From NCBI RefSeq assembly GCF_012184385.1, contig NZ_VSRL01000035.1, forward strand, positions 1 to 57,748: a stretch of 57,748 nt of DNA, read 5' to 3'. This stretch comes from Lentzea indica. GTDB lineage: Bacteria > Actinomycetota > Actinomycetes > Mycobacteriales > Pseudonocardiaceae. Position numbers and translations under genes: made by a program. The notes beneath the pieces were generated by a model, which made no database searches, had not been told where the DNA came from, and saw only the letters and a program-made list of their open reading frames with translations. Each line of letters opens with the position of its first letter. Within the stretch, counting starts at the first letter, position 1. This document shows, one piece after another, positions 26,986 through 34,200 of this stretch.

Positions 26986-27555
26986 ATGACGCAAGACGAC
27001 GGCGATCTGGACAGCCTCGTGCGCAAGCGGATCCGCGCCCTGCGCGTGGCCCAGGGCTGGTCGCTGGACGAACTCGCCACCCGCGCCCGGCTGAGCCCGT
27101 CGTCGCTCAGCCGCATCGAGAACGGCCAGCGCCGGCTCGCCCTGGACCAGCTCGTCGTCCTGGCCAGGGCGCTCGACACGTCACTCGACCAGCTCGTCGA
27201 GACCGACACCGACGACGTGATCGTCAGCCCGATGATCGACGGCGCGCACGGCCTGATGCGGTGGCCGATCAAGGCCGAACCCGGCATGACCGTCATGCGC
27301 CAGCGCATGACGAACCCGCCGCCCGACAACCCTTCCTCGCTGCGCGCGCACTCGGGGCGCGAGTGGCTCGTCGTCCTCTCCGGCACTGCCGTTCTGCTGC
27401 TGGGCAACCGCAGGTTCCGCGTCGAGACCAACCAGGCGGCCGAGTTCCCGACGATGCTGCCGCACGCGATCGGCACCGCGGGCGGACCGTGCGAGATCCT
27501 CGGCATCTTCGACCGCGAGGCCCGGCGCGGGCACAACGCCGACAAGAAGGGCTGA
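26986..27555 (+). CDS. XRE-family regulator with C-terminal cupin sensor domain
   Basis: 189 residues. Helix-turn-helix at about residues 10-65 (VRKRIRALRVAQGWSLDELATRARLSPSSLSRIENGQRRL), then a cupin barrel (REWLVVLSGTAVLLLGNRRFRVETNQAAEFPTMLPHAIGTAGG) that usually binds a small ligand or metal. The start at 26986 is chosen because the -10 hexamer would place the first transcribed base there; an ATG at 26980 is also in frame. It follows the flavin monooxygenase gene closely and probably controls it or itself. Confidence 0.88.
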   Translation: MTQDDGDLDSLVRKRIRALRVAQGWSLDELATRARLSPSSLSRIENGQRRLALDQLVVLARALDTSLDQLVETDTDDVIVSPMIDGAHGLMRWPIKAEPGMTVMRQRMTNPPPDNPSSLRAHSGREWLVVLSGTAVLLLGNRRFRVETNQAAEFPTMLPHAIGTAGGPCEILGIFDREARRGHNADKKG

Positions 27556-27646
27556 TCTTGCGCGATCGGCAGCGTGAGGCCTGACCGTCTTGCCGAATGC
27601 GCAAGTGATCGTGCCTCAGGCGCAGGGTCGCCCTACCGTGAGGTTC

Positions 27647-28384
27647 ATGAACGACCACGGACATGGCCACGGGCACGGGCACGATCAGGCAGAGGTTCTC
27701 GACCTCGACGCGGAGATCCTCGCCGAACACACCGCCTCCATCATCGAGTGGCTGCCCATCGAGAGCCCACGCCAGATCGTCGACCTGGGCTGTGGCACGG
27801 GCGCGGGAACGTTCGCCCTGCTGGCCCGCTTCCCCGAAGCGCACATCACCGCCGTGGACGCTTCGGTCGACCACCTGCGGCGGTTGCGGGAGAAGGCCTG
27901 CGAGCAGGGGTTGACCGACCGTGTGAGCACCGTGCAGGCCGACCTGGACGCGGAATGGCCGGACCTCGGCAGCCCCGGCCTCGTGTGGGCATCGGCCTCC
28001 CTGCACCACATGGCTGATCCCGACCGCGTCCTGCGCCAGGTCCACGACACGCTCGCGCCCGGCGGCCTGCTCGCCGTCGTCGAACTCGCCGGCATGCCCC
28101 GGTTCCTGCCGGACGACGTCCCCGAGAGCCGCCTGGAACAACACCACCACGACGAGCGCGTACCCCACCGGGGTGCCGACTGGGCTCCCTTGCTGACCGC
28201 CGCCGGATTCACCGTCGAAGGCGAGCGGACGGTCACCGTCCACATCGAACGGTCCGCCGCCGTGGAACGTTACGCGCACGCCAGTTTGCGCCGCCTGCTG
28301 GACCCGGAGGCCCTGCACCGCGTCCTGCAGCGCGACGACATCGCCCTGCGGACCGAACGCACGGTGTGGGCGGCCAGGAAATGA
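27647..28384 (+). CDS. Class I SAM-dependent methyltransferase with His-rich N-terminus
   Basis: 245 residues. The SAM motif I is VDLGCGTGAGTFALL, with the acidic loop TAVDASVDHL and post-motif WASASLHHMADPDRVL. The extreme N-terminus is NDHGHGHGHGHDQ, a His-Gly run that could bind metal. The substrate is unknown. It is leaderless: TACCGT (27634-27639) ends 7 nt before the ATG. Its stop overlaps the next gene (ATGA at 28381-28384). Confidence 0.87.
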   Translation: MNDHGHGHGHGHDQAEVLDLDAEILAEHTASIIEWLPIESPRQIVDLGCGTGAGTFALLARFPEAHITAVDASVDHLRRLREKACEQGLTDRVSTVQADLDAEWPDLGSPGLVWASASLHHMADPDRVLRQVHDTLAPGGLLAVVELAGMPRFLPDDVPESRLEQHHHDERVPHRGADWAPLLTAAGFTVEGERTVTVHIERSAAVERYAHASLRRLLDPEALHRVLQRDDIALRTERTVWAARK

Positions 28385-29457
28385 GCTACGAGGAATGGCG
28401 CAAGGCCAGGTGGAACGAGATCGCCGGCCAGGACGGCAAGGCGAAGGTCGTCGCCAGCGGCACCGTGACCGGCCATGAACCCCAGGTCGTCCCAGGCGTT
28501 GCGGGGGAGTGGCGCGTCAACGAGGCGGGTGCCTTGACCCGCACAACGGACGGCGTGACCACCGAAGTCGGCGGTACCTTCGAGCTCCCTGACGGACGGG
28601 TGGGTGTCGCGGGCGGCGCTGACGGCCACTACGGCGTTGTCGTCATGGATCCGGAGGCACTCGGCCGATCCGGCCTGAGCGGCATCGACACCTACCCCTA
28701 TGACCCGGCCTGGGTCTTCGAAGGTGAAATCCGTGCCGCGCCAGAAGGCCGACGCGTCGACGTGGAGCGCCTGACGTCTCCCCGCACCACCGACTCCGTC
28801 CTCGCACCCGTCGACCTCGTCGTCACGATCAACGGCACCGAGCACGTGCTGACGATCATCGAAACCATGCCGGGCCAACGACTCGTCGTCTTCACCGACG
28901 AGACCAACGGCACCGAGACGCCCGGCATCGGCCGCTGGCTGGTGCTGCCACTGCTGGAACCCGGCAGCAAGTTGTCCGTCGACTTCAACCAGACCACGCT
29001 CTCGCACCACCATCTGGTGCCGGCCGTCTTCACCTGTCCGCTCTCACCTCCCGGTAACCACCTCCCCATGCGGGTCGAAGCAGGAGAACGCGCATTCATG
29101 TACGACCTGAAGTCCAAGGCGACCGCCTACCTCCGCCACCTGGAGAACCGGGAGTGGGCCGACGCGCGGGCGATGTGCTCGTCGGCAGCCACGGTCTGGC
29201 ACAACGACGGCAAGGGCGACTCGACGATCGAGGAGAACATCTCCGGCATGGCCGCCCAGATCGAGCCCGTCGAGTCGATGCGGTACGACATCACCCGGCA
29301 GTTCTCCCAGCAGGGAGAGGTGCTCCAGCAGCACGTCGTGAACGTGGTGATGAAGGACGGAGCGCTCTTCCAGGTCGATGCCGCCGTGTACTTCCGCTTC
29401 GAGGACGGCCTGATCACCCGGATCGAGGAGTACGCGAGCCTGCCTGACCACGGGTAG
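28381..29457 (+). CDS. DUF1684 protein fused to a SnoaL-like (NTF2) domain
   Basis: 358 residues. Residues 1 to about 235 match the DUF1684 pattern: an early YEEWRKARW, GRWLVLPL, LSVDFNQTTLSHHH, and the closing FTCPLSPPGNHLPMRVEAGER. The last 115 residues form an NTF2/SnoaL-like fold (AYLRHLENREWADARAMCSSAATVWHNDGKG, VDAAVYFRFEDGLITRIEEYASL). In DUF1684 proteins found alone the chain ends after the CPLPPP segment, so the fusion is notable. Function unknown. It is coupled to the methyltransferase upstream. Confidence 0.78.
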   Translation: MSYEEWRKARWNEIAGQDGKAKVVASGTVTGHEPQVVPGVAGEWRVNEAGALTRTTDGVTTEVGGTFELPDGRVGVAGGADGHYGVVVMDPEALGRSGLSGIDTYPYDPAWVFEGEIRAAPEGRRVDVERLTSPRTTDSVLAPVDLVVTINGTEHVLTIIETMPGQRLVVFTDETNGTETPGIGRWLVLPLLEPGSKLSVDFNQTTLSHHHLVPAVFTCPLSPPGNHLPMRVEAGERAFMYDLKSKATAYLRHLENREWADARAMCSSAATVWHNDGKGDSTIEENISGMAAQIEPVESMRYDITRQFSQQGEVLQQHVVNVVMKDGALFQVDAAVYFRFEDGLITRIEEYASLPDHG

Positions 29458-29467
29458 AACAGACCCT

Positions 29468-30010
29468 GTGGAACGCATCGAGGTCTGGCGCGAGTCGTTC
29501 GGTCCGTTGCCCGGCGTGCGGGACGGGGACTCGCTCGCTTACGAGTTCCAGCTGCCCGACCGGTTCGAGCCGTGGCCAGGCGGCACGTTGCTGGAGCGGG
29601 TGTTCGTGTTGCTGGATCTCGGGGTGAGCATGTCCGTGCCCGTCTGGCGGCGGGGCCGGCACACGGACCGCTCCGCAGCGGGGCACACGACCTGGTACGT
29701 CGACCTGGTGAAGGTGGAGGAGAAACCGGGTTCGATGATCGTCCGCGACCTGTACGCCGACGTCATCGTCCCGGTCGACGGGCGGCACCAGCGGATGCTC
29801 GACCTCGACGAGTACGCTGACGCAATCGAGGCAGGAGAACTGTCCGTTGTGGACGCCATCGACGGACTGCGGCGGTGGCAACGGTTCCTCGACCGGCACC
29901 TGCACTCCGACCGCGAGCCGCGGGGGGAGTGGACGGACTTCCCGCCGCGAAGGCTGAAGGCGTTGGCAGCGCTTCCGGCTCCGCTCGGGCCGGTGGTCAC
30001 GGCACCCTGA
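29468..30010 (+). CDS. DUF402 domain protein
   Basis: 180 residues from GTG 29468, 10 nt after the preceding stop. The core TTWYVDLVKVEEKPGSMIVRDLYADVIVPVDGRHQRMLDLDEYADAIEAGEL is the DUF402 signature: aromatic and acidic residues followed by a DLDEY helix. Characterised DUF402 proteins are nucleoside di/triphosphate phosphatases or associated with RNA-binding folds. The role here is unknown. Confidence 0.85.
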   Translation: MERIEVWRESFGPLPGVRDGDSLAYEFQLPDRFEPWPGGTLLERVFVLLDLGVSMSVPVWRRGRHTDRSAAGHTTWYVDLVKVEEKPGSMIVRDLYADVIVPVDGRHQRMLDLDEYADAIEAGELSVVDAIDGLRRWQRFLDRHLHSDREPRGEWTDFPPRRLKALAALPAPLGPVVTAP

Positions 30011-30044
30011 GCCCGGCTCGGACCGAGCTTGTTTTCACCCGAAT

Positions 30045-30079
30045 GAGCAGATTCGTGCTCGAAGAGCAAGCTCTAGCGT
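30045..30079. promoter_or_regulatory. Alternating GAGCA/TGCTC repeats at the XRE promoter
   Basis: GAGCA (30045-30049), N6, TGCTC (30056-30060), GAA, GAGCA (30064-30068) give two overlapping inverted repeats. They lie directly upstream of TAGCGT (30074-30079), which is 7 nt from the XRE start codon. Candidate operator for the downstream XRE-DUF5753 regulator. Confidence 0.45.
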
Positions 30080-30086
30080 CGACGGC

Positions 30087-30935
30087 ATGGCCACGACCAC
30101 TCCATCCACCGCGTACAGCCGGGATCTGGGCGACGAGCTGCGCAAGCTGCGCGAGACCTGCACCGGTCTGACCGGTGCAGCGCTTGCCGTCCGGCTCGGC
30201 TGGGACCCGAGCAAGGTGTCGACTGTCGAGCACGGCAAGTTCCGCGCCAGTGAGATCGACCTGGTGCAGTACCTCTCGATGTGCGGCAAGGACATCGACT
30301 TCTTCGAGGACTTCAAGCGGAAATGGCGCAACACCTTCGAGGAGTACATCGTCCAGGTGCCGGACAACCTCCGCACGCTCGCGCGGGCGGAGTCGACCGC
30401 CAAGACGATCACCAGCTACGACCCGCAGGCCATGCCAGGTCTCATGCAAACGCCGGAGTACGCCGACGCTCTGTATCGGATGGGTGGATACATCGCGGAG
30501 GAGCGAATCTCGGCAGTTGTCCAGTTCCGGATGGACCGTCAGACGATCCTGCGACGCCACAATCGCCCGACTTGCTTGTTCTACGTCCACGAACATGCGT
30601 TGCAGACGCAGGTGGGCGACAGCCGGATCATGGAGGAGCAGTACGCCCGCTTGCTGTTCAACACTCACGTTGTCCGGATCGTGCCGGCGGATGCGCCCTT
30701 GGTCGCCACGGGTTGTGTGCTGTGGGAGTACGAGAAGTCGAAGCCGGTCGCTTTCACCTCGACCGACTTGGCGAAGGTGTTCGTGCAGGATCCGGGTGCC
30801 ATCGCGCGGATCAGGCTGCTCTTCGACCGTTTGGCCGAGGTCGCCTTGGATGAGGAACAATCGCGGAGCAGGCTGGCGGAGTACGTCGGCCGACCGCGAG
30901 AGGACCTCGATGACCCAGGCACGCGAATGGCGTAA
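30087..30935 (+). CDS. XRE-family regulator with DUF5753 domain
   Basis: 282 residues. N-terminal helix-turn-helix (GAALAVRLGWDPSKVSTVEHGKFRA), then the DUF5753 sensor domain found in the many actinomycete WhiJ/BldB-context regulators (QAMPGLMQTPEYADALYR, VQFRMDRQTILRR, FYVHEHALQTQVG, VFVQDPGAIARIRLLFDRLAEVAL). Leaderless start after TAGCGT. The downstream DUF397 gene overlaps its 3' end by 26 nt. Such pairs work as regulator and small partner in development and secondary metabolism. Confidence 0.93.
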   Translation: MATTTPSTAYSRDLGDELRKLRETCTGLTGAALAVRLGWDPSKVSTVEHGKFRASEIDLVQYLSMCGKDIDFFEDFKRKWRNTFEEYIVQVPDNLRTLARAESTAKTITSYDPQAMPGLMQTPEYADALYRMGGYIAEERISAVVQFRMDRQTILRRHNRPTCLFYVHEHALQTQVGDSRIMEEQYARLLFNTHVVRIVPADAPLVATGCVLWEYEKSKPVAFTSTDLAKVFVQDPGAIARIRLLFDRLAEVALDEEQSRSRLAEYVGRPREDLDDPGTRMA

Positions 30936-31083
30936 GAGCAGTTACAGCGGCGCGACCGAGGACGACAACTGCGTCGAGGTGTCGGTTGCTCTCGACGCGC
31001 TCGTCCGTGACTCGAAGAACCCCTCTGGAGGCGTGCTGACCTTCGGTTCCACGGCTTGGAAGAACTTCATCGAAAGCCGTTGA
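30910..31083 (+). CDS. DUF397 small protein
   Basis: 57 residues with the full DUF397 pattern: WRKSSYSGATEDDNCVEV, then VRDSKNP and a closing FGSTAWKNFIESR. It is the usual partner of an XRE-DUF5753 regulator. It starts at ATG 30910 within the regulator gene in another frame, so the two are co-translated. Confidence 0.93.
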   Translation: MTQAREWRKSSYSGATEDDNCVEVSVALDALVRDSKNPSGGVLTFGSTAWKNFIESR

Positions 31084-31238
31084 ACCGTCTCCCGTCTCGC
31101 ACCCAGCCTGACTCGTGGAGCACGTGACGATCACTCTGTTTCTGCTGGTCACAACACCTGTCGTGCTAGGCCGTTCGAGTGGAGCTGACGAGTAAGAGCT
31201 GTGCTCCATTCGCGTCGTGTGCTTCGCTCCGTCTGCCG

Positions 31239-31259
31239 TAGAGCTAGGGGAAAGCTCTA
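31239..31259 (+). promoter_or_regulatory. Hairpin in the leader of the giant secreted-protein gene
   Basis: TAGAGCT-AGGGGAA-AGCTCTA, a perfect 7-bp stem, ends 20 nt before the start codon and just before the ribosome binding site. A second possible stem lies upstream (TGGAGC near 31180 with GCTCCA near 31203). They may control translation or mark the end of the upstream transcript. Confidence 0.4.
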
Positions 31260-31279
31260 TCGACATTGGGGGAGTCGTT

Positions 31280-34200
31280 GTGGCTTCAGCACGCCTGCGC
31301 ATCAGCACGTTCGCCGCGATCACCGCATTGGCAAGCACGCTCCTCGTTGCGCCCGCCCACGCGGAGCCGACGCCAACGGCACCACCCGCACCACCGCCGC
31401 CGACGACGACAACGACGCAACCGGCTCAGAACCCCGCGCTGACCGAGGACAGACTCGGGGCGCAGGCGACAGCGACGCCTCCGGTGGCACCGGGTCAGCT
31501 CGGCCAGATCGATCCTGGCAGGGACGGCTCGCCGAACATCGAGAACAAGCCGTCGAAGGCGCAGCCCATCGCGCCGTTGCCCGCGCTGGACCCCGGACCC
31601 GACGGCCGCGTGCCGGTCGACCGTGTGCCGATCGCGCCGAGTCCTCCGGTCACACCGTCCAAACTGGACCTTCCGCTGCGGCCTGGGCAGGAGCTCGTCG
31701 ACGCCACCAGCGCCGAGGCGCTGGCCACGTTGGCCAAGGCCGGCCGCACCACGCCGGACGGCAAGCCCGCGCTCGACGCGAACGCGTTGCAGCCGCAGGT
31801 TCGCTCCGCGCAGGTCGTCGACCCCGGCAGACGGGCCACGCTGCAGGAGCTGATCGACGCGTTGACCTCGGGCAACCTGCCGCCGCCGCTGCCCGTCGAC
31901 CCGCTCGCGTTGCTGCAGCAGCTGCCCGACGGCATCCCCAGGATCACCTACCGCGTCTGTTCCGAGTCGCGGACCAAGGCGGTGTCCTGCTCACTCACGC
32001 TCCCGCTCGGCGTGCCCGCGATCGTCGACGTCACCGGTGACCGCACGCCGGACGTGCTGACGGACCTCGTGCCCGTCGCCGCGCCGGGCGACATCGCCGC
32101 GGTGGTCAGGGAGATCACGAACCTCGACCGCGAGATCGCGCTCGCCACCAACCGGCTCAACGTCGTCAACGAGCTGCTGAAGGACCCGCTCAACGTCATC
32201 CTGCATCCCGAGCTGCTGGTGGAGAAGCTCGACCTCGAGAGGCTGTTGCGGGACCTGGGGAACACGCTCCAGACCAAGATCGAGGCGTTGCTCAACCTCG
32301 TGCACCTCGGTCTCGGCGTGGTCAACCTGCGTCTGCCCACCAGCGAGTTCGCCGGGCGCGACCTGCCCGCGCACGTGTGGGCCGTCTACGACCTCCCGAC
32401 GCACAAACGGCTCTCCGTCGGCTTCGACGGCTACCGTCGTGGTGCGGGTCTGCCCACGGCCGCTATCGGCGTCTACACCTTCGCGCCGTTGCAGGTGTTG
32501 CGCGGCATCTTCGACATCAAGGCGAGCGTGCTGCAGGTCGGCGCGGCGAGCTCCCTCGCGGTGACCGCGGGCCTCGCGAACGTCACCGATGACAACCAGG
32601 GCCTGCCCTACGACCCGACCGTGGCGAGCGCACGGTTCGAGCCCGTGCCGACTGTCTTCACCGCACACGCGTTCATCGATCCCGGTGCGAGTGACCGCGA
32701 CCAGAGAGCGACCGTTGACGCGCAGGTCACCACACGCACCAAGCTCGACGTGCAGGTGCTGTCGAACTCCAGTGCCGCGAACCGGTTCGACCAGCTCGTC
32801 GTCGACCAGCTGCCGAACACGGTGTCGGCCGCGCTGATCCGTCCGAGGGACGGCGGCGACGACATCGTCGACTACACCGCGAGCGACTCGATCAACGATG
32901 TGCTCTTCGCCGACTTCGTCTACGCCGGGGAGCAGCTCGACGCTTCCGTTCGTGCTGTGGCGAAGAACCTCCCCACCCAGTGGCGTGGTGCGCTCAACTC
33001 GGCGAACGACCGGGTGACGCTCGACTACGACTCTGCAGGTCCACTGTCCAGTTTGGACGTCTCGTTCTTCGACCGGTCACCTGCCATCGTGCTGCGCGGT
33101 GCGCTGCGTGAGCTGCCGACCGTCATCAACGTGGACGCGAACCTGCCTGGCAGGCACGTCCTGTTCGACGCCAACACCCCGCTCGGCTCGGCTGAGGTGT
33201 TCGTGTCGAAGGAACTCGGCGACTACGCGCCGCTGGACGGCGACCACGCAACGGCGGTGCTGAGCGGGACCAAGCTCGGCGCCAGCGCTCGCGTCACCGG
33301 CCTGCGCAAGATCGACGTGTACTTCGACCAGCATCCGCGTGGCGGCACCGAGTTCACGCCGGGTGGCCAGCCGTTCGTCGCCGCCGGCGTGGTCGACGGC
33401 AAGCAGAAGACCCGCCTCGACGTGTCGAACCTCCCCGCCACACTCGGATTCGACCTCGACACCGTTGCGCGGCGTGTGCAGTTCAACGCGAGTTCCGTGG
33501 TGCAGCGGGTGAAGGCCGCCTACGTCGACACGGCCGCCGGGCCGAGCGCGGTCGCCGCGATCAACGGGCTGCCGCAGACCGTGGACGTGCGCTACGACCT
33601 CGGCGACAAGCCGAAGGTGAGCTACCGGGCGTCGAGCGCGGTGCCGAGGGCCGAGCTGTTCGTGAGCCCGCAGGGTGTCGAGCAGCTCGATCCGATCGGC
33701 CACCACTACCTGTCCACGGCGCTCACCGATCTGCCGACCGAGGTCGACGTGCTGATCGACCTGCCGGCGCGGCACCTGGACGGCACGTCGTCGGCGGCGC
33801 TCGGCACGATCACCGCGGTCGCGCGGGTACCGTTCGCCGGCCGCGACTACCTCGCGATCGGTGAGCTCACCGGTGTCCCGGCCCGGTTCGACGCCGACTT
33901 CGGCGACGGCCTCATGCGGTTCCGTGGCCTGTCCGGCGCGCTCGCGGCGGCACGGTTCTCCGTCACGAACCACCGCGGCGCGACCATGCCGGCCGGACAA
34001 CACGTCTCGGCGCACTACCGCCAGGTCACCGGTGACTTCGACGGCAGCGTCAGCATTCGCAACCTCACGCTCGCCGAGTACGCCCGCGGCCCGGCGAGAC
34101 AGGTGGCGAACCTGCGGCTCGACACCGACGGCCAGCCGGTGTTCGTCGACGCGGACGTCGTGCTTGCCGCGAACGGCGCCGACGACACCCGCCTCGCGGT

